A stretch of DNA of 64,000 nt from Acidovorax temperans (GCF_006716905.1 NZ_VFPV01000001.1:994001-1058000), one strand, 5' to 3'; numbered from the stretch's first letter, positions 50,812 to 61,876 are shown. Notes: a model not told the origin generated them from the sequence alone. Numbers and translations: made by a program.

Positions 50812-51656
50812 TGCGCGCCCCCACAGAACACCGCAAAAAGGCAACCATGCCCCACCCACTGCGCCCCGCCGCCCCCCGCCCCCCCGCCGACTGCGGGCAC
50901 GGGCAACCCCTGCCAGCCGTTGCCGTGCGCCAGCGGGGCGTGGCATTGTTTGTTGTCATCGTCTTCGTCATGCTGTCGATGCTGCTGGCTCTGTGGGCGT
51001 CACGCACCTCACTGTTCAACGAGATGGTGGTGGGGAACGACGCGGACTACCAACGCGCCTTCGAGGCGGCCCAGGCGCTGCTGCAAGACGCTGAACTCGA
51101 TATTCGCGGCGAAATGGCGGATGGCACCCCATGCACCGCATCTCCATGCCGCGCCTACACCAGCGGTGTATTGCAGTTTCCGGGTGACACCAATGAAATC
51201 AATCCTTTGATAACCACGCTCGAAGGCGAAACAAAGCGCTGCAAGGATGGCCTGTGCGCTCGGCGCGTGGGCCGGCAAGACTTCTGGAACTACAAAACAG
51301 CAGACACCCCCATCAAACCGGCCGCCAACACGGCCCTGGGAGAAGTGCCGCTATCCGACCTCATGGCCGTGGGTGCCCGCTACGGCCAGTTCACCGGCGC
51401 ACAACTGGGCAGCAGCACAGCGCCCGCCAACCCCATCCTGGCCGACCCTGATGCGGGACGGTACTGGATCGAAATCATGCGCTACAGCGACACCGCCAAA
51501 AGCGCCAACCTGATCGTGGACACCTCCACCAGCCAATTGCCGCTAAACCTTGATGTGTACGTCGTCTTCCGGATCACTGCTCTGGCTATCGGGCGCAAGC
51601 CCGGCACCACCGTCGTGCTACAGGAAACCTATGCCCGGCAGCGGACGAAAGATTGA
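50811..51656 (+). CDS. pilX: Type IV pilus assembly protein PilX
   Basis: A 281-residue minor pilin. After a long Pro-rich leader the motif RQRGVALFVVIVFVMLSMLLALWASR marks PilX, which lacks the +5 glutamate of other pilins, followed by the FNEMVVGNDADYQRAFEAA block. The downstream ATG 50847 is an alternative start. It works with PilV, PilW and PilY1 in pilus priming and adhesion. Confidence 0.9.
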   Translation: MRAPTEHRKKATMPHPLRPAAPRPPADCGHGQPLPAVAVRQRGVALFVVIVFVMLSMLLALWASRTSLFNEMVVGNDADYQRAFEAAQALLQDAELDIRGEMADGTPCTASPCRAYTSGVLQFPGDTNEINPLITTLEGETKRCKDGLCARRVGRQDFWNYKTADTPIKPAANTALGEVPLSDLMAVGARYGQFTGAQLGSSTAPANPILADPDAGRYWIEIMRYSDTAKSANLIVDTSTSQLPLNLDVYVVFRITALAIGRKPGTTVVLQETYARQRTKD

Positions 51657-51675
51657 AACCCTGCGCTGCATCACT

Positions 51676-51727
51676 ATAAATTCGATAGCTGCTAGCGCAT
51701 GCCAGACAAGCGTTTCATGCCATTTTT
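51676..51727. repeat. Dispersed palindromic repeat between pilX and pilY1
   Basis: AAATTCGATAGCTGCTAGCGC is a near-consensus left half; the right half is decayed (ACAAGCG ... CATTTTTG). It lies 25 bases before the pilY1 RBS. Confidence 0.65.
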
Positions 51728-51764
51728 GCGTCTTTTTTTGAATTTACCCCTGAAGGAGCAAACC

Positions 51765-54700
51765 ATGCCCCGCACCAACCGTCTCCCCTTCCAGAAGAAC
51801 CTGCTGGCCATCGCCATGGGCGCCGCCCTGACCCCCACCTGGGCGCTGGAACTGGTACAGGAGCCGCCGCTGCCCACGTCCAAATCAGCCTTTGTGGCAC
51901 CGAATGTGATTATTTCGGTGGATGATTCAGGGAGTATGAATTTCGGCGTTAAAACCGACTACACGGTCCCGGATACTACTGGACCGGGATACTCCGTGCC
52001 TGACAGCAACGGAAAGTGGAAAGACGATGCCAGACGCGTCAATGTTTTGAAATATGCGCTGAAAGAAGTTTTCAGCAACAAAAATTTAATACCAGAGAAC
52101 AAACTGCGGATTGCCTGGCAATCCATGAACAACGGAACTCAAAAAAATGTCAACGCTGCGGGTATGGTCATCAACTCCATGCGCCCCATTGATGCGGTCG
52201 TAGGGACTAATAAGGTACATCGCGACAATTTCCTTGCTTTTATCAATGGGTTGGCACCGGGCAGCGGCACCCCCTTGCATCGGCTTCCCAGCCAAGCAGA
52301 CGCCTACATGCGGCGCGCGCTCAACAGCAGCAGCCCATGGGCTACCGACCCTGGTGGAACCGGCAGCAAAGCCACAGAATACCTGGGGTGCCGCCGTAAT
52401 TACCACATCCTGATGACCGACGGTCGCTGGAACGGCACGGTTTCCGGCGGTATCCAGGATGGCACTGATTGGCCAGCACTGGGCGACCGGCAGGCGTACA
52501 GCACCACATCCAACCAGACAAAAATCTATTACGACGATTATTCCGATACGATTTCCGACTGGGCATTCAGAAGCTGGATGGATCCTTTACAAAATTCTGC
52601 AAGCTTGAAAGATTCAGACAAGCTCAAACCATCCAAAATTTATGAAGAGGCACCGGCAACAGAATTATTTACCGCAACCAGAGATAAATTCAAATATGTA
52701 ACGATCTCTGGATCCGGTAAAAGAGCCAAGTGCGAAGCGTTGCCTGGGGAGTGGAACAGCGTTACAGATCTGTGCAAAGTTAAAGATGGTACCGAAACAA
52801 AATCGGTAAATTTACAGAAATATTGGAATCCAAAATACAACCCTGCGACGTGGCCGCACATGGTCACTTACACGATTGGCTTCAGTAATGACGCCGTGAC
52901 TTGGCCGGGGGCCAGCAACATCGTTGGGCCCACATCGCAGGTTCCGTTTGGCTATGACAAAGGCTTCATCGATCTGGTTACCGGCTTTGAAACCTGGCCC
53001 GCCATGGATAGTGAAGAGAAGCGTGCGCTCGATTTGTGGCATGGTGCCATTAATGGCCGTGGCCGCTTTTATGCGGTCTCGGAAGCCGAAGACCTTGCCA
53101 AGGCTTTCACCGAGATCATCGGCAAAATCAACGAAGAAAGCGTGCCCCTGCCCGATGAAATCGCTGGCGGCGGCAGCACCAGCGGCTACAACGTCTCGCA
53201 AAGCAATGCGGGCATTTTTGCATCGACCTACAGCCCGAAAAGGGGTTGGAGTGGCTCGATTACAGCCACGCGTGCCATTGAGCCGGAGGAGTATGCCTGC
53301 CCTACTAAAGCCGACCCCAATCTCAAGTGCATACGTTTCCCAGACACCATCGCCGGCTGGCAAGGAAAGTCCACAGCCGACCGGCTTGACGAGGCTTGGC
53401 CTGCGGACGGCGCCGTGGACACCCGGCTGGTTCTGAGTTGGAGCGACGGCACGAATCAAGGCATCCCGTTTAAATGGACTTCCAGCGATGCCATCGGTTA
53501 CAGCACGGCGCAACAGCTCGCGCTGCTCGGTGAAACTTCGGGCGACACCACGCTGGACCCACTGAAAACCAAAGGCATCAACATCGTCAACTACATCCGG
53601 GGCGACCGGAGGCTGGAAGGCACCACCACCGACAAGCCGCTGCGCGTGCGCTATAGCCGACAGGGGGATGTGGTCAACTCCGAAATTTGGTACACGGGGC
53701 GTCCATCCAGCAACTATGGGATGGGCTATTCAAGCTTTGTGACAGCTCAGAAAAACCGCACGCCCATGCTGTATGTGGGTGGCAACGACGGTATGCTGCA
53801 CGGGTTCTCGGCCAAGGATGGCAAGGAGCTGATTGCCTATGTCCCACGTGGCGTGGTAAGCGGGCTCAAAGACCTGACCGACAAGGACTACCAGCACCGC
53901 TACTACGTCGATGGATCTCCCATGACCGGCGACATCAAGGACGGCAGCGCCTGGAAGACCCTGCTGGTGGGCACGCTGGGCGCCGGCGGCAAAGGCTACT
54001 TTTTGCTGAATGTGACCGACCCCGACGGCTTTGGCACGGCCAGTGCATCGACATTGGTGGTGCTGGATCGCACCCGCGGCAACAGCGAGACCGCTCCCAA
54101 CTGCAGCGGGCTCACGGGTGCGGCAAAAGCCGCGTGTGACACCGCGGTGGAAGAAAACAAAGACATCGGCAACATCACCGCCCAGCCTGGACGCAACCCC
54201 GCCAACAAGCAAGAGGCCACGCAAATCACGCGCCTGAACAACGGCCGCTGGGCTGTGGTGATGGGCAATGGCTACAACAGCACCAATCAGCGCCCGGTGT
54301 TGCTGGTGCAGTACCTTGATGGCGACAAGAAGCTCGTGCGCATTCAGGCGACAACCGATGTCACAGATCCGAAAGTCCCGAACAACGCCAGTGACAACGG
54401 CCTGGCATCACCCGCTCTGGTGGATCTTGATGGCGATGGCAAGACCGATGTGGTCTATGCGGGCGACAACCTGGGCAACCTCTGGAAGTTCGACCTGACC
54501 AGCACCGATGAGGCCCAATGGAAAGTGGCCTTTGGCGGCATTGACAAAAACAATCCAGGCAGCGGCAAACCGCTGTTCACCGCACGCGGCCCCGCCACGC
54601 TGACCAGCACCACGCGCGACAAGGTGCAACCCATCACAGCCCCACCCATCGTTCGCCCCAACGACCGCAGCATGACCGTGGGCACAGGCACCAGCGCCAA

Positions 54701-55469
54701 GACGTTGCCTGTCGGCGGCATGATGGTTGCCTTCGGTACGGGCCGCAACCTCACAGCCACCGACCGTCGCACTGACATTACGCAGCCGGTGCAAACGCTG
54801 TATTCGGTGCTGGACAACACCCGCTATCGCATGAAGACGGACAAGTCCTCACTGGAAGTCCACCCCGGCGCAGGCGACTGCAGCAGCGCACCCGCCACCT
54901 GCATACCCACCCCCGCGCAGGTGGGCACCATCGCCGACGATGGCAAACCCCTGGCCAAGCAAACCATCACCACAGTGTCTGGCGACGACGCCACCGTGAC
55001 CGCCACCGAGGAGCTGAAAAAAGAAACCTGGAAAGACTACAAGGGCTGGTATGTGGACTTGCCGTTCAAAGGTGAGCGACTACTCAAACCCATGCAGTTC
55101 TATGATGGCAGCAATATTCTTGCGGTCTATAGCGAATCGCCCTCGGGCACCAAAAACAGCGAGAGCGACAACATCAACGAAAGTTGCGTGCCGGTGAAAG
55201 TGGACACCAGTGCGGGCAGCCAGTTCCGCACGTTTGTCAACATCATGGATGGCAAGCGCCCCACGGTCCAGCTGGTGGACACCGACAACAACGGCATCTA
55301 CAACTCTGCAGACAACAACGTCAACCGAGTGGCGGTGAAGACCGGTACACCAGTCCTGATCACCAAACGCGACCGCATTCAGGATCTCACTGGGGGTGGA
55401 GGCGCGCGCGACACCCTGAACCGCATGCCCGAACAATCCATGCGCCCCAGCTGGCGCCAACTGAAGTGA
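51765..55469 (+). CDS. pilY1: Type IV pilus tip adhesin PilY1
   Basis: A 1234-residue secreted or tip-bound adhesin and regulator. ATG 51765 was chosen for AAGGAGC upstream. It has a signal peptide, then a vWA-like domain whose MIDAS motif is D53-D-S-G-S57. The C-terminal half is the PilY1 beta-propeller ([38 protein letters not shown]). Its calcium loop [19 protein letters not shown] lies near residue 887, and a second Asp-rich loop ([12 protein letters not shown]) near 1172. The N-terminal third (about 51900-52900) is clearly more AT-rich than the rest. It is the central gene of the minor pilin operon. Confidence 0.93.
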   Translation: MPRTNRLPFQKNLLAIAMGAALTPTWALELVQEPPLPTSKSAFVAPNVIISVDDSGSMNFGVKTDYTVPDTTGPGYSVPDSNGKWKDDARRVNVLKYALKEVFSNKNLIPENKLRIAWQSMNNGTQKNVNAAGMVINSMRPIDAVVGTNKVHRDNFLAFINGLAPGSGTPLHRLPSQADAYMRRALNSSSPWATDPGGTGSKATEYLGCRRNYHILMTDGRWNGTVSGGIQDGTDWPALGDRQAYSTTSNQTKIYYDDYSDTISDWAFRSWMDPLQNSASLKDSDKLKPSKIYEEAPATELFTATRDKFKYVTISGSGKRAKCEALPGEWNSVTDLCKVKDGTETKSVNLQKYWNPKYNPATWPHMVTYTIGFSNDAVTWPGASNIVGPTSQVPFGYDKGFIDLVTGFETWPAMDSEEKRALDLWHGAINGRGRFYAVSEAEDLAKAFTEIIGKINEESVPLPDEIAGGGSTSGYNVSQSNAGIFASTYSPKRGWSGSITATRAIEPEEYACPTKADPNLKCIRFPDTIAGWQGKSTADRLDEAWPADGAVDTRLVLSWSDGTNQGIPFKWTSSDAIGYSTAQQLALLGETSGDTTLDPLKTKGINIVNYIRGDRRLEGTTTDKPLRVRYSRQGDVVNSEIWYTGRPSSNYGMGYSSFVTAQKNRTPMLYVGGNDGMLHGFSAKDGKELIAYVPRGVVSGLKDLTDKDYQHRYYVDGSPMTGDIKDGSAWKTLLVGTLGAGGKGYFLLNVTDPDGFGTASASTLVVLDRTRGNSETAPNCSGLTGAAKAACDTAVEENKDIGNITAQPGRNPANKQEATQITRLNNGRWAVVMGNGYNSTNQRPVLLVQYLDGDKKLVRIQATTDVTDPKVPNNASDNGLASPALVDLDGDGKTDVVYAGDNLGNLWKFDLTSTDEAQWKVAFGGIDKNNPGSGKPLFTARGPATLTSTTRDKVQPITAPPIVRPNDRSMTVGTGTSAKTLPVGGMMVAFGTGRNLTATDRRTDITQPVQTLYSVLDNTRYRMKTDKSSLEVHPGAGDCSSAPATCIPTPAQVGTIADDGKPLAKQTITTVSGDDATVTATEELKKETWKDYKGWYVDLPFKGERLLKPMQFYDGSNILAVYSESPSGTKNSESDNINESCVPVKVDTSAGSQFRTFVNIMDGKRPTVQLVDTDNNGIYNSADNNVNRVAVKTGTPVLITKRDRIQDLTGGGGARDTLNRMPEQSMRPSWRQLK

Positions 55470-55476
55470 AAAAACA

Positions 55477-55905
55477 ATGACTCGTCATCCGCAGAAAGCG
55501 CAGCTTGGGTTCACCCTCATAGAGCTCATGATCGTGGTGGCCATCGTCGGGATTCTCTCGGCGGTCGCCTACCCTAGCTATACCGAATACGTCCGGCGCG
55601 GGCACCGTGCGGATGCGCGCGCAGGGCTGTTGCAGGCACAGCAATGGCTGGAGCGAGCCGCTACCGCCACAGGTGCCTATCCGACGGAGTTACCTGCCAC
55701 GCTGACCTGGGCCAACGACTCCACCAAGCGCTACACCATCTCTATTGGCGGCCCTGCTACCACATCCACTTTTACGCTAACGGCCACCCCCAGAGGCGCC
55801 CAGGTGGGCGACAAGTGCGGCAATTTCACCGTGACCCATACGGGCTTACGTGGTGCCAAGGGCGTTACCACGGGTGATATCGTGACTGAATGCTGGAGCA
55901 AATAG
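55477..55905 (+). CDS. pilE: PilE-like minor type IV pilin
   Basis: A 142-residue pilin. The prepilin site is G before [24 protein letters not shown], with Glu at +5. The C-terminal part carries a disulfide-type loop between Cys in GDKCGNF and TECWSK. It lies 7 bp after pilY1 and closes the operon. The short length fits a minor PilE-type subunit rather than the major pilin. Confidence 0.92.
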   Translation: MTRHPQKAQLGFTLIELMIVVAIVGILSAVAYPSYTEYVRRGHRADARAGLLQAQQWLERAATATGAYPTELPATLTWANDSTKRYTISIGGPATTSTFTLTATPRGAQVGDKCGNFTVTHTGLRGAKGVTTGDIVTECWSK

Positions 55906-55930
55906 CCACTGCGCTACCATCGACGGCGCA

Positions 55931-57076
55931 ATGACAGTTTCCGCGCCCTCCACCATCCGCCAAGCGCTTGGGCTCGCCACCCAAGCGCTTTTTCTTTCCA
56001 ACCCCAATCCCCGCGTAGGGTGCGTCATCACCTCTCGGACGGGCGAAATAGTGGGCAAAGGATCTACACAGCGTGCTGGAGGACCCCACGCAGAAATCAT
56101 GGCCCTGCGTGATGCGCAAGCTCGCGGGCATGACCTGCAGGGGGCAACCGCCTATGTGACACTGGAGCCGTGCTCTCACCACGGGCGCACAGGCCCATGC
56201 TGCGACGCTTTGATTGCAGCTGGAATCGCAAAAGTGGTAGCTTCGCTTGCCGACCCGAATCCACTCGTGGCAGGGCAAGGCTTTGCCCGCCTGAGAGCCG
56301 CTGGCGTTGAAGTCTCGGTGGGCGACGGAGCGCAAGAATCCTTCGAGCTCAACATCGGGTTCTTCAGCCGCATGGTGCGCAAAACACCTTGGGTGCGGAT
56401 GAAAATGGCCGCTTCGCTGGACGGGACCACTGCCCTGCCCAACGGTGAAAGCCAGTGGATCACCTCGTCTGCGGCGCGGGCGGATGGGCATGCCTGGCGG
56501 GCGCGGGCTTGTGCGGTGTTGACCGGCATTGGCACCGTGCTGGAAGACAACCCCAGGCTGGATGTTCGCGACGTAGCCACGCCGCGCCAGCCCCATGTGG
56601 TGGTGGTGGACAGCTTGCTTCAAACCCCGCCAGACGCTCGCCTTTTGATAGCAGGTCGCGCTTGCTACATCTACTGCGCAGCCCCTAACGACACTGCATT
56701 TCAAGCGAGAAAACAAGCGCTGGAAAGCCAGGGTGCCGTGGTCGTGGAGCTACCGAATGCCCATAACAAAGTGGACTTGTCAACAATGCTTGCAGACCTG
56801 GCCAGCAGAGGAGTGAACGAACTGCATGTAGAAGCCGGCACCAAACTCAATGGCTCCTTCATTCGTGAGGGGCTGGTGGATGAAATGCTTGTGTATCTGG
56901 CCCCTTGCATGCTGGGAGAAGGGCTTGCAATGGCCCACTTTGGCCCTCTGACCCAGCTGGATCAAGGCCTCTCGCTGGACTTCAAAAGCGTGGAAAAGAT
57001 AGGCCCTGATGTGCGCATCCTCGCGCGGGTAAAGGGACGGGACAACTTTTTGGCCATGCCGACTGCTGAGCTTTAG
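55931..57076 (+). CDS. ribD: Bifunctional riboflavin deaminase/reductase RibD
   Basis: Carries out the second and third steps of riboflavin synthesis: deamination of the pyrimidine and reduction of the ribosyl chain with NADPH. The N-terminal deaminase zinc site is HAEIMAL with PCSHHGRTGPC. The C-terminal reductase domain starts near WVRMKMAASLDGTTAL and includes VEAGTKLNGSFI. The length is 381 aa. It is followed by ribE after a 195-bp gap. Confidence 0.95.
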   Translation: MTVSAPSTIRQALGLATQALFLSNPNPRVGCVITSRTGEIVGKGSTQRAGGPHAEIMALRDAQARGHDLQGATAYVTLEPCSHHGRTGPCCDALIAAGIAKVVASLADPNPLVAGQGFARLRAAGVEVSVGDGAQESFELNIGFFSRMVRKTPWVRMKMAASLDGTTALPNGESQWITSSAARADGHAWRARACAVLTGIGTVLEDNPRLDVRDVATPRQPHVVVVDSLLQTPPDARLLIAGRACYIYCAAPNDTAFQARKQALESQGAVVVELPNAHNKVDLSTMLADLASRGVNELHVEAGTKLNGSFIREGLVDEMLVYLAPCMLGEGLAMAHFGPLTQLDQGLSLDFKSVEKIGPDVRILARVKGRDNFLAMPTAEL

Positions 57077-57271
57077 CAAACTCCTTCGCAACAGCGCTGC
57101 GAGTGCCTTTGGAAGATTTGGAAACACAACGATAGTGCAGATTCGTTGCGGCCACATCTCAAAACAGCCGCAAAGCACCGGCATCGGTCTTGCCAGATAC
57201 TCGACATATTTCGACGCACAAAGCTCTTTCGGGCTTTTGCGCTGTACCCATTTTTAAAGTTCAATCACGCC

Positions 57272-57901
57272 ATGTTCACAGGAATCATCACTGGCCAAGG
57301 CCAGATCACAGAAGTCGCTGCATTGGGGGCCACAGCCTCGCACGGCAAGCGCTTGGTCATTCGCGCCCCAGAGGGCTACCTGGACGATGTGGGGCTGGGG
57401 GACAGCATTGCGCTCAATGGGGCGTGCATGACGGTGACCACCCTGTCGCCTGACACCCAGCAGTTCACGGTGGATATTTCGGCAGAGTCGCTGCTGAAAA
57501 CCACGGGGCTGGACACCCCAGGGCCCATCAATATGGAAAAAGCGCTGCGTGCCAACGACCGCCTGGGGGGGCATCTGGTGTCGGGTCATGTGGACGGGCT
57601 GGGCCAGGTGACGCACTTTGCCCAGGTGGGCGAAAGCTGGGAGTTGCGCATCATGGCGCCCCGTGATTTGGGGCGTTACCTGGCTTACAAGGGTTCGATC
57701 ACGGTGAACGGCGTGAGCTTGACGGTGAACCGCATTGCCGACTCTGCCGACGGCTGTGAGGTCAGCATCAATCTGATTCCGCACACGGTGGAAAACACGG
57801 CCCTGGGCACGCTGAAGGCGGGCAGCCGTGTGAACCTGGAAATCGACCTGATTGCGCGCTATGTGGAGCGCATGGTGACTGCACCTGCGGAGGCGCGGTA
57901 A
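57272..57901 (+). CDS. ribE: Riboflavin synthase alpha subunit
   Basis: Dismutates two lumazine molecules to riboflavin. It is a 209-residue protein made of two similar barrels. The N-terminus MFTGIITGQGQI, SIALNGACMTVT and, in the second half, GSITVNGVSLTVN are diagnostic. ATG 57272 gives the normal length. The expected neighbours ribBA and ribH do not follow; an unrelated lipoprotein gene does. Confidence 0.96.
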   Translation: MFTGIITGQGQITEVAALGATASHGKRLVIRAPEGYLDDVGLGDSIALNGACMTVTTLSPDTQQFTVDISAESLLKTTGLDTPGPINMEKALRANDRLGGHLVSGHVDGLGQVTHFAQVGESWELRIMAPRDLGRYLAYKGSITVNGVSLTVNRIADSADGCEVSINLIPHTVENTALGTLKAGSRVNLEIDLIARYVERMVTAPAEAR

Positions 57902-58337
57902 CGCTCCCACCAACGGTTTGGCTGCAGCTTGGCAGGGCCCTGCGGCACCCCTCCACAACCTGTGGCTGATCCGCTCCAGTCCATGCCAACCACAAGCTGT
58001 GGCGTTGGACTGCACTTCACACCTGCGCGATCAACGCTATCAAAAATATAGCTGGTAGCGCTTACGGAATAAGCGCTAGACCCGCTTTTCTTTGAAATCT
58101 TTCTACAGCTCGGGAGTGAGCAGCATGACCCGAGCAAGGCCTCTGCGTCTTGCTGCAGCGGACTTCCGCCGTGCCTGCACAGTCAGCGCACCAGGCGACG
58201 AACAGGCCACGCACCCCTTCAAACCACCGGCCAAGACCCTGACTCCAAGCTGTTGAGCCGGGGCGTTGTCCGACACATGCCCAGCGGTGCGGCACGCTAC
58301 AGTGGGGCGCGGCTTCACCGCGGTTTCACCCCACACC
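57902..58337. other. Intergenic gap with one repeat copy
   Basis: A 436-bp gap between ribE and the phospholipase-D gene. It contains the dispersed repeat at 58041-58095. I looked for an FMN riboswitch and saw none. Short open frames here are not supported. Confidence 0.5.
58041..58095. repeat. Dispersed palindromic repeat downstream of ribE
   Basis: CAAAAATATAGCTGGTAGCGC and TAAGCGCTAGACCCGCTTTTC flank a short loop. The inner TAGCGCTTA/TAAGCGCTA stem is perfect; the outer arms are decayed. Confidence 0.75.
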
Positions 58338-60098
58338 ATGCACCCTGCCCCCGCCCCTGTTCAGCGCTTCACTCAGCGCCCAGCGAGATTCCGGTTGTTC
58401 GCGATTTTTTCGCTGCTGATCGCGATGGGCATTGGCATGGCACTCACGGGCTGCGCGGGTTTGCCAGGGAACGTTGATCGCCCCGTAAGCCGCGCGCTGG
58501 CCGACCCTTCCAGCACGGCGCTGGCCAGCATGGTGCAGGAGCAAAAGGCTGCCGCCAAAGCTCGCCACCCTTCGGGATTCGTGCTGCTCAGCGGCGCACA
58601 AGCGGCCTATAGCAGCCGTCTGGCACTCGTGGAATCTGCGCAGAAGACGCTGGATTTGCAGTACTACGCCATCCATGCCGACGTGAGCACGCAGCGGCTG
58701 CTGCAAAGCGTGGTGGCCGCCGCAGAACGTGGTGTGCGGGTGCGCGTGCTGCTGGACGATCTGCACAGCACCGGGCGAGACGCGCAGGTGATGCGGCTGG
58801 CCTTTGTGCCCAATGTGGAAATGCGCATGTTCAACCCGCTGACGGGTGCACGCAATTCACATCTGGGGCGCATTTTCAGCATGGTGGGCGACTTCTCGCG
58901 GGTGCAGCAGCGCATGCACAACAAGCTGTTCATTGCCGACAACACCTTAGGCATTGCGGGCGGTCGGAACCTGGGCAACGCCTACTTTGGCAACGATGAC
59001 GCGGGCAATTTTGTGGACCTGGATGTGCTGGCAGCCGGGCCCGTGGTGCAAGAGCTGTCCCAAACGTTCGATGCCTACTGGAATAACCCACGGGCCTACC
59101 CGGTGCAGTCGCTGATCTCACGCCATCAGCTGCTGGAGATGCAAGCCAGCATGCGCAAGGCCGCCGAAGGGGATGGGGACAGCAGCGACACACCTGCCGA
59201 GGGTTCCACCCCCACAGCCCCCACAGAAGCCGAGCGAAAAACGACACCCGAGCAGCAAGCCCGCATCTGGAACCAGGAGCCCATGGACCTGAAGGCTGCG
59301 CCTTGGACCTGGGCCCCTGCCGCCGTGCTGGTGGACCACCCCGCGAAAATTGCCGCCGAAGGCGGCGAGCAACCCACGCCCGCACCACGCGCAGCGCTGC
59401 CAACCCCCAAGAACACACCAGAACTGGGCCCCACAGACCCGCAGCAGGACACGGTGGTGGACGGCTTGCTGCAGCTGATGGGCCAGGCCAAGAAGGATTT
59501 GCTCATCGTCTCGCCCTACTTCGTGCCCGGCCCGGACATGAAGCAGGCGTTTGCTGCAGCGCGGGCCCGGGGGGTGCGCGTGCGGGTGTTGACGAACTCT
59601 CTGGCGTCCAACGACGCGCCCATCGCACACGCGGGGTATGCGCGCCACCGCCCGGAATTGCTGGCCACGGGCCTGGAACTGTACGAGATGCGCAGTGAAC
59701 TCTCAGGCCTGCGCAGCGTGCTCCAGGGCACGGGCAGCAGTGGTGTCACCGGGTCCAGCGGCGACTCCAAGGCCATGCTGCATTCCAAGCTATTGATCCT
59801 GGACGGGCGCCTGCTGGTCATCGGCTCGATGAATCTGGATTTGCGCTCGCAACTGCAAAACACGGAAATTGCCCTGCTGATTAGCAGCCGGAGCCTGTCG
59901 ACACGCGCCACAGAGCAAATCGAAGCCGCCCTGGAAGATGCCGCTTGGCGTGTGGAGCAGGACAGCGAAGGCAGGCTGGTGTGGCGGGCGCCCAAAGACA
60001 GCGGGCTGAAGGACGCCACCGCCGAGCCCGACACCAGCGCCCCACTGCGCTGGCTGGTGCGCATTCTGGGCTGGTTTGCGCCCGACCACCTGCTGTAA
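58338..60098 (+). CDS. Phospholipase D-family lipoprotein, ClsC-like cardiolipin synthase
   Basis: A 586-residue membrane-anchored enzyme with two HKD motifs: MHNKLFIADNTLGIAGGRN near residue 194 and LHSKLLILDGRLLVIGSMN near residue 482. A lipoprotein-like N-terminus (IAMGIGMALTGCAG) suggests anchoring on the periplasmic face. The acidic, Pro/Thr-rich stretch between the domains (about 282-375) is a linker. The family includes cardiolipin synthase ClsC, and that role is likely. ATG 58338 was chosen because it starts the signal region. An in-frame ATG at 58266 would add 24 residues. Confidence 0.85.
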   Translation: MHPAPAPVQRFTQRPARFRLFAIFSLLIAMGIGMALTGCAGLPGNVDRPVSRALADPSSTALASMVQEQKAAAKARHPSGFVLLSGAQAAYSSRLALVESAQKTLDLQYYAIHADVSTQRLLQSVVAAAERGVRVRVLLDDLHSTGRDAQVMRLAFVPNVEMRMFNPLTGARNSHLGRIFSMVGDFSRVQQRMHNKLFIADNTLGIAGGRNLGNAYFGNDDAGNFVDLDVLAAGPVVQELSQTFDAYWNNPRAYPVQSLISRHQLLEMQASMRKAAEGDGDSSDTPAEGSTPTAPTEAERKTTPEQQARIWNQEPMDLKAAPWTWAPAAVLVDHPAKIAAEGGEQPTPAPRAALPTPKNTPELGPTDPQQDTVVDGLLQLMGQAKKDLLIVSPYFVPGPDMKQAFAAARARGVRVRVLTNSLASNDAPIAHAGYARHRPELLATGLELYEMRSELSGLRSVLQGTGSSGVTGSSGDSKAMLHSKLLILDGRLLVIGSMNLDLRSQLQNTEIALLISSRSLSTRATEQIEAALEDAAWRVEQDSEGRLVWRAPKDSGLKDATAEPDTSAPLRWLVRILGWFAPDHLL

Positions 60099-60112
60099 GC
60101 GAGAAGACTTTT

Positions 60113-61084
60113 TCAGCCCTGGGCTTGCAGCTGCAAGGCAGCAATCCAGCGGGTGATTTCGCGCTGGTCGGTCAACGTGCGCACATGTTCAAACGCCAGC
60201 TCAGCCTCTGGGTAGCGGCGGCGCAGCAGGTTGAGCCACTGCTTGAGCCGCCCGGCGCGCTGGCGCGGCTCCAGCCCGTCGCACACCAACTGCCAGAACG
60301 TGGCCAGCTGGGGCAGCAAGTCGGCCCACTGCACGGTGTCGGAGCCCGCACGGCCCGCATCGGCCGCGCGAATGGCGCGTGCCAGGCCAGGGTCTGCCAC
60401 CGCGCCACGGCCCAGCATCAGGGCGTCGCAGCCCGACACCGCGCGGCAACGCTGGGCGTCTTCCACCGTCCAGATCTCGCCATTGGCCACCACCGGAATG
60501 CGCACCGCGTCACGCACCTGCGGAATCAGCTCCCAATAAGCGGGCGGGCGGTAGCCATCTGCCTTGGTGCGCGCATGCACCACCAGCTCTGCCGCGCCGC
60601 CGTCCTGCATGGCCTGCGCGCATTCGCGCATCAGCCGGGTGTCGTTAAAACCCAGGCGCATCTTGGCGGACACGGGCAAATGGGCGGGCACGGCCCGGCG
60701 CACAGCCGCCACCACAGCAGCAATGCGCTCAGGCTCCTGCAGCAGGGCTGCGCCGCCCCCGTGGCGGTTGACCACCTTGGCGGGGCAGCCAAAGTTCAGG
60801 TCAATGCCTTCGGGCTGCAAGGCCGCGAGCCGCGCGGCATTTTCGGCCATGCACACCGGGTCTGACCCCAGCAACTGCGCACGCACTGGCACACCGGCCA
60901 AGGTGCGGCTGCCGTTGAGCAGCTCGGGCACGTAGCGCAGGAACACCTTGTCGGGCAGCAAGCTGCCCGTGATGCGGATGAACTCCGACACGCACCGGTC
61001 CACGCCACCCACGCGGGTGAGCACGTCACGCAATACAAAATCCAAAAGCCCCTCCATCGGGGCCAGCAACAAGGTCATACCCAT
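60113..61084 (-). CDS. dusC: tRNA-dihydrouridine synthase C
   Basis: A flavoprotein that reduces uridine to dihydrouridine (position 16 for DusC). The N-terminal APMEGLLDFVLRDVLT, the active-site block LNFGCPAKVVNRHGGGAALL (Cys as proton donor) and KMRLGFNDT are typical. The ending matches the DusC subgroup more than DusA. ATG 61084 or 61078 is the start; an upstream extension to 61126 is unlikely. A repeat copy lies just upstream. Confidence 0.93.
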   Translation of the reverse strand: MGMTLLLAPMEGLLDFVLRDVLTRVGGVDRCVSEFIRITGSLLPDKVFLRYVPELLNGSRTLAGVPVRAQLLGSDPVCMAENAARLAALQPEGIDLNFGCPAKVVNRHGGGAALLQEPERIAAVVAAVRRAVPAHLPVSAKMRLGFNDTRLMRECAQAMQDGGAAELVVHARTKADGYRPPAYWELIPQVRDAVRIPVVANGEIWTVEDAQRCRAVSGCDALMLGRGAVADPGLARAIRAADAGRAGSDTVQWADLLPQLATFWQLVCDGLEPRQRAGRLKQWLNLLRRRYPEAELAFEHVRTLTDQREITRWIAALQLQAQG

Positions 61085-61133
61085 GCATCCCTGGGTGGTC
61101 CACGTGCTGGGGCACGGGCCACCCATTTCAAGC

Positions 61134-61190
61134 CAAAAACGGCTCTAGCGCTTACTCATCAAGCGCCATAAGCTATTAAATATATAGCAG
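61134..61190. repeat. Dispersed palindromic repeat between dusC and the next gene
   Basis: CAAAAACGGCTCTAGCGCTTA and AAGCGCCATAAGCTATTAAA flank a short loop, followed by TATATAGCAG. Arms are imperfect but both edges and the tail match the family. Confidence 0.7.
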
Positions 61191-61311
61191 ACAATCTTTG
61201 CAGCCCGTATGCTTCCAGCGAGCCCGCCAGGGCAGACCGGCACGGCAGGCGTCATCGCCATGTCACGGTGCGCTGCTGCAATGCTGGCCACCGCCTTTGC
61301 GATTGCCCGCC

Positions 61312-61863
61312 ATGCTGCTCCTCAAAACCGACAAAGCCCGACAGGAACTCGCTCCCGGCATGCGCACCCTGAGCCTGCGCGAGCGATCGCTGCTGCTGCT
61401 GGCCGAAGGCAAGCCTTTGGCCGAATTGCAGGCCATGTACAGCGGCGGCGGTGCCGAGATTGTCGAGCACCTGCTCAGCCAAGGGTACCTGTCGCTGTCT
61501 GCACCCGCGGTGCAAGACACTTTGCCCACCCCACCCGCCCACACTCAGCCCTCAGCGCTGCGCCCAGAGGCAGTCACGCCGCCTGAGCCCAGTGACCACC
61601 TGCGGTCGCTGGCGGGTGCGCGCATGTACCTGTTCGATATTTGCGAACGCCTTTTTGCCCGCCGCGACCCGGCACTGGCGCAGCATTTTCACAGCGCTCT
61701 GCGCGCAGCCCGTGACCGGGACAGCATGCTGCACGTGGGGGAATCGTTGCTGGAGGAAGTGTCGCAACTGGCGGGCGCCGAGCGAGCCGAGACCATTCGC
61801 GAGCGCATGAAGCAACTTTTGCCCCGCGAGCAGCCCCAGGACATGGCCCTGGCGGAGGCCTAA
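61312..61863 (+). CDS. Conserved hypothetical protein
   Basis: A 183-residue soluble protein from ATG 61312. It starts MLLLKTDKARQELAPGMRTL, continues with a helical region (SLRERSLLLLAEGKPLAELQ) that resembles a degenerate DNA-binding helix-turn-helix, then a Pro-rich linker and a second helical part. I do not recognise a named family. It is convergent with the methyltransferase gene. Confidence 0.65.
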   Translation: MLLLKTDKARQELAPGMRTLSLRERSLLLLAEGKPLAELQAMYSGGGAEIVEHLLSQGYLSLSAPAVQDTLPTPPAHTQPSALRPEAVTPPEPSDHLRSLAGARMYLFDICERLFARRDPALAQHFHSALRAARDRDSMLHVGESLLEEVSQLAGAERAETIRERMKQLLPREQPQDMALAEA

Positions 61864-61876
61864 GCCTCCCTCCAGA

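Noticed and set aside
57902..58337. FMN riboswitch near the riboflavin genes
   Set aside because: The conserved RFN sequence blocks are not visible; only a dispersed repeat copy is present.
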